Origin: JAYOEY01 sp038120295
Lineage (GTDB): Bacteria > Pseudomonadota > Alphaproteobacteria > MPNO01 > UBA2964
Assembly (NCBI GenBank): GCA_038120295.1
Contig: JAYOLL010000013.1
Coordinates: 1-64,000, forward strand
Reading direction: 5' to 3'
DNA length: 64,000 nucleotides
Shown: in pieces, positions 8,703-16,588 of the stretch
How positions within the stretch are numbered: the stretch's first letter is position 1
Layout: the number at the start of each line of letters is the position of its first letter
Program-made: the position numbers and the translations under genes
The notes under the pieces: model-generated
The model's database searches: none
Seen by the model: only the letters and a program-made list of their open reading frames with translations
What the model was told of the DNA's origin: nothing

Positions 8703-9100
8703 GAACTGGCGACCCCTGTGCTGAAAAACGACTTCATGAACACCGACAGATTAGATCCGGAATCGCAGACAATGGAACAAAAAGCGTCCAAATGGTTAAG
8801 AAAGTTATGCTGTTTTTTCTTGAATTTAGAGGAAGAACTGTGTTTATCACTGGGGATCGAATATCTGAGGTCCATCGGCATTTATTTGGCGTTGACGACG
8901 CCAGTCCTCGGCGTCGGGATGTCGGTTGCAGGTAAANNNNNNNNNNNNNNNNNNNNNNNNNNNNNNNNNNNNNNNNNNNNNNNNNNNNNNNNNNNNNNNN
9001 NNNNNNNNNNNNNNNNNNNNNNNNNNNNNNNNNNNNGATGTCGGTTGCAGGTAAAATGCGTCGCAGTCCGGCGTGTGGGCCAATCAGGGCGTTTGCGTGT
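8703..9100. other. AT-richer intergenic region with no recognised gene
   Basis: Composition is clearly lower in GC than the neighbours between about 8715 and 8900. Short open frames exist on both strands but none shows family features. A 7-bp inverted repeat CGACGCC/GGCGTCG lies just before the N gap (8937-9036). Promoters for the GIY-YIG gene (minus) and the Sel1/SPOR gene (plus) must lie here, but no clear -35/-10 pair was picked out. Confidence 0.5.
8937..9036. other. assembly gap (100 N)
   Basis: A run of exactly 100 N. The 19 nt before it (8918-8936, starting GATGTCGGTT) recur immediately after it (9037-9055). The N count is a placeholder: either the contig ends truly overlap and the gap is zero, or a short repeat stopped assembly. 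Confidence 0.95.
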
Positions 9101-9979
9101 ATGGTTTGTAGAATACTTTCAGCTCTGATCCTGGTGCTAACGATTGCATGGCCGGTGGTCGCGCAGGATTTGGTGGCCGGGAACGAGGCCTATAAGCGGG
9201 GCGACTACGCCGCGGCCCTGAAGATACTGTGGCCGCTGGCAGCAAAGGGTGACGCCGAGGCCCAGAACAATCTCGGACTGATGTATCACCGCGGTCACGG
9301 CATCATCAAGGACCGGGCGGAAGCGGCTGCCTGGTTCCGGATGGCTGCCGAGCAGGGTCACCAACGCGCGCAGTACAATCTCGGGCTTTCCTATCACAAG
9401 GGCGACGGGGTGCCGCAGGACCCTGCTGCGGCGCTGAAATGGTTCCGCCAGGCGGCCGAACAGGGAAATGCGAAGGCGCAGAATAATCTTGCGGTCATGT
9501 ATTATCGTGGCGAAGGCGTCCCGCAAAATTCCGTCGAAGCCGTAAAATGGTGGCAGAAAGCCGCCGAAGGGGGGGATGTCCGGGCACGGAACAATCTGCA
9601 GCTCATTCGCCGGTTAGAGGGATCCGGCCAGGCTGGGTCGCCGCAACCTTCTTTCGTTGCCGCCGCTCCCGTCGCCACACCGGCTTCAGGGAGTATCCCG
9701 TCGAGCGCCAAGGCCTCGGTGTCGACAGGGTTCCTTGTCCAGCTGGGTGCATTCCGCTCCGAACAGCGGGCTTCCAGGGAAGCCGGCAGGCTCAACCGCC
9801 TTCACCAGGCGGTTCTTTCCGAAATGCAAATCGCCCCTGCGCGGGCCGATCTGAACGGCCGCGGCGTTTTTTACCGTCTGCGGACCGGGCCTTTTCAAAT
9901 TCGCTCGGCGGCGACCCGCTTCTGCCAGCAACTGATTGCCCGCAACCAGAACTGCATCGTCATATCGCCGGGGCGCTAA
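9101..9979 (+). CDS. secreted Sel1-repeat protein with C-terminal SPOR domain
   Basis: A 292-residue exported protein. It begins with a signal peptide (MVCRILSALILVLTIAWPVVAQ region), then three Sel1-like repeats (about 45-150) of the AQNNLGLMYHRG type. A Pro/Ala/Ser linker (about 165-205) leads to a SPOR-like domain (FLVQLGAFRSEQRA...YRLRTGPF). SPOR domains bind glycan strands denuded of stem peptides at division sites, so a septal or cell-wall role in the periplasm is likely. ATG 9101 places the signal peptide at the terminus. ATG 9056, at the gap edge, would add 15 residues. Confidence 0.85.
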   Translation: MVCRILSALILVLTIAWPVVAQDLVAGNEAYKRGDYAAALKILWPLAAKGDAEAQNNLGLMYHRGHGIIKDRAEAAAWFRMAAEQGHQRAQYNLGLSYHKGDGVPQDPAAALKWFRQAAEQGNAKAQNNLAVMYYRGEGVPQNSVEAVKWWQKAAEGGDVRARNNLQLIRRLEGSGQAGSPQPSFVAAAPVATPASGSIPSSAKASVSTGFLVQLGAFRSEQRASREAGRLNRLHQAVLSEMQIAPARADLNGRGVFYRLRTGPFQIRSAATRFCQQLIARNQNCIVISPGR

Positions 9980-10039
9980 AGCAGGCGGGCCTTGTCTGGC
10001 CTGTTTACGGTTCTGGCCTGTCTACGGTTCTGGCACCCG

Positions 10040-10873
10040 TCAGGCCGGCATCGGCGGGGCGGTTCCTTCGATCTGTACCCTGAAGCCCGACCGCGGATCT
10101 GGCAGATAGTCCGCGATCGCGCGATGTTGAGCGCACCGGTTATCCCAGAAGGCGATTGAGTGCGGTTCCCAGCGGAACCGGGTCGTCCATTCCGGCCGCA
10201 TGCAGTGATCGAACAGGTATTTCAGGATGGCGTCGCTTTCTTCCTTCTCGACATCGCAAATGCGCACGGTGAAGGAACTGTTGACGAACAACAGCTTGCG
10301 GCCGCTTTCAGGATGGCGCGCGATTACGGGATGAACCGCTTCGGGCGTGCCCGCGCCGAAAACCGGCACCCCGTCATGGATCGCTGTCAGCCCTTCGAGA
10401 TAGGTCTTCATCCGGTCAGACAGCGCATCGTAAGCGGCATACATGCTGGCGAAACCGGTGTCGCCGCCGCCATTGGACGGAATCGTATGCAGGTAGAGGA
10501 TGCTGGCCATCGGCGGGATCGGGGCGCAGGACTGATCGGTATGCCAGACATTGCCCGAGACGCGCGGCGTCTTCCCGTCGGCGTGGAACTTGCGCACGCG
10601 CGGGTCTTCGGTGGTCTGGCTGTTGGTTTTCTTGCCGGCGTGCTGTCCGATGGTGCCGAAATATTCGGCGAGCCGCGCATGATCTTCGAAACTGATTTTC
10701 TGGTCGCGAAAGAACAGGACCAGATGGTCTGTAAAGGCCCGCTTGAGCTCCGCCAGTTCGAGATCTGATAGAGGACGGGTCAGATCGATATTGCCGATAA
10801 CCGCGCCCACTGCCGGGCTATAAGGTGTCACCGTGATTGCGCGATAATCCGTGTTAACGCTGGCTCCGTCCAT
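10040..10873 (-). CDS. TauD/TfdA-family Fe(II)/2-oxoglutarate dioxygenase
   Basis: A 277-residue protein with the TauD layout: VGAVIGNIDLTRPLSD near the N-terminus, LVLFFRDQKIS, the iron-ligand HTDQSC, and a distal His in WDNRCAQHRAIADY, followed by GFRVQIEGTAPP carrying the 2-oxoglutarate-binding Arg. Family members hydroxylate taurine, aryloxyalkanoates, alkyl sulfates and similar acids with release of CO2 and succinate. The substrate here cannot be told from sequence. No sulfonate transporter is adjacent. The next gene upstream is a second, divergent type of TauD-family enzyme on the same strand. Confidence 0.9.
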   Translation of the reverse strand: MDGASVNTDYRAITVTPYSPAVGAVIGNIDLTRPLSDLELAELKRAFTDHLVLFFRDQKISFEDHARLAEYFGTIGQHAGKKTNSQTTEDPRVRKFHADGKTPRVSGNVWHTDQSCAPIPPMASILYLHTIPSNGGGDTGFASMYAAYDALSDRMKTYLEGLTAIHDGVPVFGAGTPEAVHPVIARHPESGRKLLFVNSSFTVRICDVEKEESDAILKYLFDHCMRPEWTTRFRWEPHSIAFWDNRCAQHRAIADYLPDPRSGFRVQIEGTAPPMPA

Positions 10874-11077
10874 CGGTTCTCTCCCTGGTATCGCCTGAAT
10901 GCTCTGCAGACAGGTCTGTACGCTGACGCGATGCTAGCAAACTAACCCTCGGTGAGGAAGATGCTCAGGATCTCGAAATCTTCGGGACCCTTCCCGGCAA
11001 ACATTCCGTCGTCTGTCATCGCCCGTGAGCGTAACGGGGCGTATTGGCTTTCGACCGGGCGCCTTACCCGCTGCCTG

Positions 11078-12139
11078 TTATATGGCGTCGAGCGGCGCTT
11101 TCAGCCTGGTGCCCGGGATTGTGATGCCACCCGCCGGCCGGTCTCCGGGTTTGAGGTCTCCGTACAGCTCGGCATAACAGTCGGGCAGGGGCCGCCCGCC
11201 CGGCGTCGCAAGCCAGAGCCGCAGCAAATGTCGGGCTCGCTCGGGCTCTGGCCAGTCCTCGTATCGGGTGCGTGAATGCACCACCACATGATTATGAAGC
11301 AGCTGGACGTCGCCCTGCCGGAAATCCATCGAGAAGGCCAGTTCATACGCCAGCTCTTCAAACAGGTCGAGCGCCTCGATCAGGGTATCCGACATCGGCG
11401 GCAACTCTTCGAAGCGGCGCGCCGACATGATATAGCCGCGCGTCCAGCAGGTTGTGAGCCGGCCTTCGTGATAGGTGAAAACAGGCCGCTGATACCAGGG
11501 GTCCTTGCCCGCAGGAATTTCGCCGCGTCGATCGCGATAGATCTGTTCAGTCAGAACCTCGACCAGATGAGGGGCGCGCCGGAGCATTTCATTGTGAATG
11601 GCGATCGAGCTGGTAACCAGGCTTTCGCCACCCGCCTTGGCGGGGTGCAGGCAGAGCAGCCCGACGACATCGGTAAAGTCGGAATGAAAAGGCAGCGCGT
11701 CGTGCGTCTGGTAGCCTCTGTTCTGCGGGTTGTCGAACGATGTGTCCCCAAGGTCGGTGACATGCCCCAGCAGATGGCCCTGCGCGTTCTGCGACACCGG
11801 AACGCCGATATGCAGGCCGAGGCACCAGAACGCGATGGCGGCCTGTCGTCGATCATAGCGCTCCAAGGGAATGCCGCGGATGACAGCAACGCCGCACCCG
11901 TCCAGCAGCTGGTTGCGGATTTCGGCCAGCATCGGCGCAAGCCTCTCGAAAACTGCGCGTGGGCTGGTGATGTCGAGAATATCGGCGCACTCGCCATCCA
12001 GCCTCGCGACGAGTCGGTCCAGCTCGTCAATTTCCGCCGCGTCGAGGACGTGCAGCCAGTCTGGCGTCGCCGCCATCTGTTCCTTTGTCCAGAGGGCGGG
12101 GTCGTCTACGGGTTGAAGCGGCGTCGCACTATCGAGCAT
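11078..12139 (-). CDS. TauD/TfdA-superfamily oxygenase, long subtype
   Basis: A 353-residue protein with the iron motif HSDFTD and a C-terminal HNHVVVHSRTRYEDWPEPER block. Length and motifs resemble the gene at 34789-35799 (HTDLNND; HLILHGRTHYEDWPERER), so the two are paralogues in this window. They differ from the shorter TauD at 10040-10873. An Fe(II)/2-oxoglutarate oxygenase reaction is expected; the substrate is unknown. The 204 nt between it and the shorter TauD gene show no obvious element. Confidence 0.85.
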   Translation of the reverse strand: MLDSATPLQPVDDPALWTKEQMAATPDWLHVLDAAEIDELDRLVARLDGECADILDITSPRAVFERLAPMLAEIRNQLLDGCGVAVIRGIPLERYDRRQAAIAFWCLGLHIGVPVSQNAQGHLLGHVTDLGDTSFDNPQNRGYQTHDALPFHSDFTDVVGLLCLHPAKAGGESLVTSSIAIHNEMLRRAPHLVEVLTEQIYRDRRGEIPAGKDPWYQRPVFTYHEGRLTTCWTRGYIMSARRFEELPPMSDTLIEALDLFEELAYELAFSMDFRQGDVQLLHNHVVVHSRTRYEDWPEPERARHLLRLWLATPGGRPLPDCYAELYGDLKPGDRPAGGITIPGTRLKAPLDAI

Positions 12140-12324
12140 GGATCAGGTCTGTCCCGGTGGTTCAGGAACGGTCTTTTGTCACCTGCCCATCATATGCCGA
12201 AAGGAACGGAATATCGAAACTTCACCGGTCCCCGGTCCCCGTGCGCCGTGACGTCATGACTGCGCTCGAAACCCTTCCCACAGCGGAAAGACAATCGGCT
12301 TTTGGATCCCGACCGGGAACGACC

Positions 12325-14010
12325 CTAAAACAGGCCGGAAATCTGGCCGTTCGCGTCGACCTTGATGTTGTGCGCCGCCGGCACTCTAGGCAGGCCGGGC
12401 ATCGTCATGATCTCGCCGCAGATCACCACCACGAACTCGGCTCCGTTCGAAAGGCGCACTTCGCGGATCGGCACGACATGGCCGGTCGGCGCGTTCTTGA
12501 GGTTGGCGTCCGTCGAGAAGCTGTACTGCGTTTTGGCGACGCAGATCGGGTAGTGACCGACGCCGAGCGTCTCCAGGTTGCGGAACTGGTCGCGCACCCG
12601 CTTGTCGGCGATGATGTCCTCGGCGTGATAGATCTTCTGGGCAATGGTCTTGACCTTGTCCCACAGCGCCATGTCGTCCGGGTAGAGCGGCGCGAAACCC
12701 GGCGCGTCGCCGCTCTCTGCGAGCTCTACGACCTTGTGTGCAAGCTCCTCCGTACCGGCGCCGCCATCAGACCAGTGCGTGCACTCGATGGCATCGGCCC
12801 CCAGCGCGCCGCAGCGCTCGCGGATAAGCGCGATCTCCGCATCGGTGTCGGTGACGAACCGGTTGATCGCGACCACAGCGGGGATGCCGTATCCCTTCAC
12901 GTTCGAAACATGACGTCCCAGATTGTCGAGTCCCTTAGCCAGCGCGTCGAGATTCTCCTTGCCCAAATCGTCCTTGGCGACGCCCCCATGCATCTTGAGC
13001 GCCCGGACAGTGGCGACCACCACGGCGGCATTCGGCGTGAGGCCTGCCTTACGGCACTTGATGTCGAAGAATTTTTCCGCGCCCAGATCGGCGCCGAAAC
13101 CGGCCTCCGTTACGACATAGTCCGAAAGCTTTAGCGCCGCCTTGGTGGCGATCACCGAATTGCAGCCATGCGCGATATTGGCGAACGGCCCGCCATGGAT
13201 GAAGGCGGGGTTGCCTTCGAGCGTCTGGACCAGGTTGGGCTTGAGCGCATCCTTGAGCAGCGCCGTCATCGGCCCTTCCGCCTTGAGATCGCGGGCATAG
13301 ACCGGCTCGCGCGTACGCGTGTAGCCGACGATGATGTTGCCCAGCCGCTCCTGCAGGTCGGTCACGCTTTCCGCCAGGCAGAAGATCGCCATAACCTCGG
13401 ATGCGACCGTGATATCGAACCCGTCCTCGCGCGGGAAGCCGTTGGCGACACCGCCAAGCGAATTGACGATGGATCGCAGCGCCCGGTCGTTCATGTCGAC
13501 GACGCGGCGCCAGGAAATCCGGCGCTCGTCGAGATGCGGTTCCTGGTTCCAGTAGATGTGGTTGTCGATCAGTGCGGCCAGCAGATTGTTGGCCGCGCCG
13601 ATGGCGTGAAAATCGCCGGTGAAATGCAGGTTGATTTCCTCCATCGGCAGGACCTGGGCGTATCCGCCGCCGGCGGCGCCGCCCTTCATGCCGAAGCAGG
13701 GGCCGAGCGACGGCTCGCGCAGGCAGATGGTCGCGTGCTTGCCGATCCGGTTGAGCCCGTCGCCGAGCCCGACCGTCGTCGTCGTTTTGCCTTCGCCGGC
13801 GGTGGTCGGCGTCATGGCCGTGACCAGAATGAGCTTGGAATCGGATTTTTCCGGCAGCTGAGCCAGATAATCGAGCGACAGCTTGGCCTTGAAATGCCCG
13901 TGCGGGTCGAGATGTTCCGGCGCGATGTCGTACCGCTCTTTCGCGATATCGAGCACCGGGCGCATGGTCGCCGCCTGGGCGATCTCGATGTCGGATTTAT
14001 AGTCGGTCAT
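12325..14010 (-). CDS. fhs: formate--tetrahydrofolate ligase
   Basis: Joins formate to tetrahydrofolate using ATP, giving 10-formyl-THF in the cytoplasm. The 561-residue length is normal. The P-loop-like PTTAGEGKTTTTVGLGDGL, LREPSLGPCFGMKGGAAGGG, FTGDFHAI and the C-terminal GEIMTMPGLP blocks are all present. It sits next to the selenium genes. Formate metabolism and selenocysteine often go together because formate dehydrogenase is commonly a selenoprotein, but no formate dehydrogenase is in the window. Its 3' side faces the TauD-like gene across 185 nt. Confidence 0.97.
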   Translation of the reverse strand: MTDYKSDIEIAQAATMRPVLDIAKERYDIAPEHLDPHGHFKAKLSLDYLAQLPEKSDSKLILVTAMTPTTAGEGKTTTTVGLGDGLNRIGKHATICLREPSLGPCFGMKGGAAGGGYAQVLPMEEINLHFTGDFHAIGAANNLLAALIDNHIYWNQEPHLDERRISWRRVVDMNDRALRSIVNSLGGVANGFPREDGFDITVASEVMAIFCLAESVTDLQERLGNIIVGYTRTREPVYARDLKAEGPMTALLKDALKPNLVQTLEGNPAFIHGGPFANIAHGCNSVIATKAALKLSDYVVTEAGFGADLGAEKFFDIKCRKAGLTPNAAVVVATVRALKMHGGVAKDDLGKENLDALAKGLDNLGRHVSNVKGYGIPAVVAINRFVTDTDAEIALIRERCGALGADAIECTHWSDGGAGTEELAHKVVELAESGDAPGFAPLYPDDMALWDKVKTIAQKIYHAEDIIADKRVRDQFRNLETLGVGHYPICVAKTQYSFSTDANLKNAPTGHVVPIREVRLSNGAEFVVVICGEIMTMPGLPRVPAAHNIKVDANGQISGLF

Positions 14011-14210
14011 TCTCTTGCCGCGCTCCTTTTGGTCCGGGTTTCGGGAAGGTTCGTTGTAGCCCCGAATTCCCGGCTGTTTATGCCTGTTCTCGGTCGAAAA
14101 TCAATCGCAACTGCGTCGATGGGTGCATAAAACACCGATCTCGCTGATTCAACCACCCTGTTCAACGGCAACAATGGTTATTTCCCGGCGACCGACTATT
14201 CCGGCTCAGC

Positions 14211-14245
14211 AAAAAAAGGCCGGCCCCCGGTGCAGGGCGCCGGCC
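14211..14245 (-). terminator. intrinsic terminator of the UGA-containing peroxiredoxin gene
   Basis: On the minus strand GGCCGGC and GCCGGCC form a 7-bp GC stem with a 14-nt loop, followed directly by seven T. It lies 21 nt after the stop at 14267 and separates the peroxiredoxin from fhs transcription. Confidence 0.8.
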
Positions 14246-14266
14246 GTTTCGTTCATAGTACCTTGC

Positions 14267-14749
14267 TCAGCCCTTCTGGGCCTGCTTTTCACGAAAGGCA
14301 ATCAGCTTGACGACGTCGGCCGCGTCGACACGGCCGATCGGGGCCGAACTGTAGGTCGAGGACCCCACCTTGCCGTCCGCGTTGACGATGAACTCCGACG
14401 GCTGGATGCAGCCGCCGTGATTCTCGCCCCACCATGCGCCGACGGTCTCCCCAAGCTCCCTTGTGCCGCCATAGGCGACGGGGAAATTCAGGTCCGCGGC
14501 GACGGTTGTCGCGTCTTCCTCGCTGTCGGTGCTGATGGCGATGACTTTCGCCCCCAGCGCATCCAGCGCTTCCTTCTCACTGGCGAAGCCGGCCAACTGC
14601 CGGCGGCAGTAGGGTCACCAGTGGCCCCGGTAAAACAGGACGATGTTGTACTTCGCATCGGAAAAATCCGGGACGGTCGCCGTTCCGCCGCCAGCCAGGT
14701 TGACGGTGAAAGTCGGAAAGGCATCTCCCATGTCGAGCTTGTCAGCCAT
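14267..14749 (-). CDS. selenocysteine-containing peroxiredoxin (AhpC/TSA family)
   Basis: A 160-residue thioredoxin-fold peroxidase if UGA at 14615-14617 is read as Sec45. The protein upstream ends LFYRGHW and continues in the same frame with PYCRRQLAGF, giving RGHW-U-PYC. Homologues have Cys at this position, the peroxidatic residue, here with a second Cys at 48 (UxxC). Downstream, AKVIAISTDSEED and CIQPSEFIV are normal peroxiredoxin-like segments. The start at 14749 follows a GGGAG site (14757-14761). A SECIS-like hairpin lies just after the UGA. selA is divergent, and selB and selC follow it. Without Sec decoding the product is a useless 44-mer. Likely role: reduction of H2O2 or organic peroxides in the cytoplasm. 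A sequencing error (TGC to TGA) is the alternative, made unlikely by the SECIS and the neighbours. Confidence 0.88.
14588..14604 (-). promoter_or_regulatory. bacterial SECIS-like hairpin in the peroxiredoxin gene
   Basis: Starting 11 nt after the UGA is a perfect 6-bp stem GCCGGC/GCCGGC closing the 5-nt loop AGTTG. The loop has G at its second position, 18 nt downstream of the UGA. This fits the bacterial SECIS consensus: a small apical loop with G among the first two bases, placed roughly 16-37 nt after the UGA. SelB would bind it on the mRNA. Confidence 0.75.
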
Positions 14750-15163
14750 GCAATACTCCCAGTCAAAAGGGCGGCACCCGACATCGGTGTCGCCTCCGCA
14801 CAAAGGTCGCATATTTGGCGTTGCCCGCAAATGACGTTCTTTCTACCCTCTCCGGGTTTATGAAGGCACGCGGACAGGGATGGATCCCAGACACGAACAT
14901 TTCAAGGGTGGCTTGAGATTCGGCGAGAGGTTCCCTGAGTGGGGCCTGGAACCGAAGCTGCCGTCGTTCGCTTTATCGAACGGTCCCTGCCCATGACCGT
15001 CTTTCCGTATTCGGTCCGGGCGACCGAACAAATTCCGTGACACCCCGAATGAATATTTTCTGCGTCTCCCTGTCCTTGTCCGCCCTGCGCACCCTGCCCC
15101 TGGAGGCATGCAGACGGGCCGTTCCTGAACATCAACCGATTTTCGTTCCGCAAGGGGGACAGG
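14750..15163. other. divergent regulatory region between the peroxiredoxin and selA
   Basis: A 414-nt stretch with no convincing gene. It must hold promoters for the minus-strand peroxiredoxin and for plus-strand selA. Two inverted repeats are visible: CGTTCG/CGAACG around 14965-14982 (6-nt spacer) and TTCGGTC/GACCGAA around 15010-15028 (5-nt spacer). Either could be an operator or an mRNA leader hairpin. selA has AAGGGGGACAGG just before its ATG as ribosome site. Confidence 0.45.
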
Positions 15164-16588
15164 ATGGCCGGTAGCGCTCGGCAGAGCAGGCTGCCGTCGG
15201 TCGACGCCGTGCTGCGCACTGAAGAGGCGTCGGCGCTGATCGATGCCTACGGCCGCCAGGCGGTGACCGATGCGGTGCGCGAAGACGTTGCGGCGCTGCG
15301 CCGGGCGATTGCAGCCGGCGGCGACGGTTCCACGGAAATAGCAGACGTCGCCGCACGTGTCGCCGCCGCGCTGGAAGCGCTCAGCGCGCCGTCGCTGCGG
15401 CCCGTCTTCAACCTTACCGGCACGGTGCTGCATACCAACCTGGGCCGCGCTCCCCTGCCGCCCGAAGCGATTGAGGCCGTGGCCTCCGTCGCGCGCGGGG
15501 CGAGCAATCTCGAATACGACATTCCATCCGGGCGGCGGGGTGACCGCGATGTGCATCTCGATGAACAGGTTGGCGCGCTGACCGGCGCGGAGGGCGCGAC
15601 TGTAGTAAACAACAACGCCGCCGCGGTGCTGCTGGTGCTCAATGCGCTGGCGCTGCGGAAAGAGGTGATCGTCTCGCGCGGCGAGCTGATCGAGATCGGT
15701 GGTGCGTTCCGCATTCCCGACATCATGGCCCGCGCCGGGGCGAAGCTGGTGGAGGTCGGCACAACCAACCGCACTCATCTGCGCGATTACGAGGCCGCCA
15801 TCGGGCCGCGCACCGGTCTGATCATGAAGGTGCATACCAGCAATTACGAGGTTCGCGGATTCACCGCCGTCGTTCCCGAAAAGGATCTCGCCAGTCTCGC
15901 CCATGACAACGGGATCCCTTTCGTTGTCGATCTCGGCAGCGGCACACTGACCGACCTGTCGCGCTTTGGTCTGCCGCATGAGCCGACCGCGCAGGAAACG
16001 CTCGCCGCCGGCGCCGACATCGTGACGTTCAGCGGCGACAAGCTGCTGGGCGGGCCGCAGGCGGGCGTGATCGTCGGGCGCGGCGACCTAGTGGCGCGGA
16101 TAAAGAAAAACCCGCTCAAGCGCGCCATGCGCTGCGACAAGATGACCATCGCCGCGCTCTCGACCGTGCTGGGCCTCTACCGCGATCCCGACCGGCTGGT
16201 TGAGCGCGTGCCGACGCTGCGGCTGCTGGCGCGGGACCGGGCCGATATCGAGGCCACGGTCGAGCGTTTGCTCCCGTCGCTGCAGGCCGCTGTGGGGGAT
16301 GCCGCCCAAATCTCCTGCGAGCCCTGCCAGAGCCAGATCGGCAGCGGGTCGTTGCCGGAGGAACGGATCGACAGCGCGGCGGCGGTGCTGCGGCCGACGG
16401 CGAAGCGGGGCGCCGGCTCGGTTCTCAAGCGCATGGCGGCGGCCTTCCGCGCGCTGCCCGTGCCGGTGATCGGGCGCATTCAGGACGATGCGTTCTGGCT
16501 CGACTGCCGCTGCCTCGAAGCCGCCGACGAGGAAGCCTTTATCGTCCAGCTTGGGCAGCTCGATCTTTCGCCCGGCAAACGCACATGA
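15164..16588 (+). CDS. selA: L-seryl-tRNA(Sec) selenium transferase
   Basis: PLP enzyme that converts Ser-tRNA(Sec) to Sec-tRNA(Sec) using selenophosphate. The 474-residue length is standard for the decameric bacterial enzyme. The protein shows FNLTGTVLHTNLGRAPL, VVNNNAAAVLLVL and the PLP-lysine motif FSGDKLLGGPQAG with Lys293. The N-terminal helical domain needed for tRNA(Sec) binding is present (about 1-75). Its stop overlaps the selB start by 4 nt, so selA-selB are coupled, and selC follows. The selenophosphate synthetase gene selD is not in this window and must lie elsewhere. Confidence 0.97.
   Translation: MAGSARQSRLPSVDAVLRTEEASALIDAYGRQAVTDAVREDVAALRRAIAAGGDGSTEIADVAARVAAALEALSAPSLRPVFNLTGTVLHTNLGRAPLPPEAIEAVASVARGASNLEYDIPSGRRGDRDVHLDEQVGALTGAEGATVVNNNAAAVLLVLNALALRKEVIVSRGELIEIGGAFRIPDIMARAGAKLVEVGTTNRTHLRDYEAAIGPRTGLIMKVHTSNYEVRGFTAVVPEKDLASLAHDNGIPFVVDLGSGTLTDLSRFGLPHEPTAQETLAAGADIVTFSGDKLLGGPQAGVIVGRGDLVARIKKNPLKRAMRCDKMTIAALSTVLGLYRDPDRLVERVPTLRLLARDRADIEATVERLLPSLQAAVGDAAQISCEPCQSQIGSGSLPEERIDSAAAVLRPTAKRGAGSVLKRMAAAFRALPVPVIGRIQDDAFWLDCRCLEAADEEAFIVQLGQLDLSPGKRT

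Noticed and set aside
8718..9128. 136-residue plus-strand frame running through the N gap
   Set aside because: It depends on an arbitrary number of N and has no recognisable domain on either side.
14851..15010. Possible third UGA-containing small gene upstream of selA (frame MKARGQGWIPDTN...)
   Set aside because: The sequence around the TGA has no Cys-type homology or redox motif, and no ribosome site precedes the ATG.
14858..15979. 373-residue minus-strand frame over the start of selA
   Set aside because: No motifs and it overlaps the well-supported selA; its upstream part is the divergent regulatory region.
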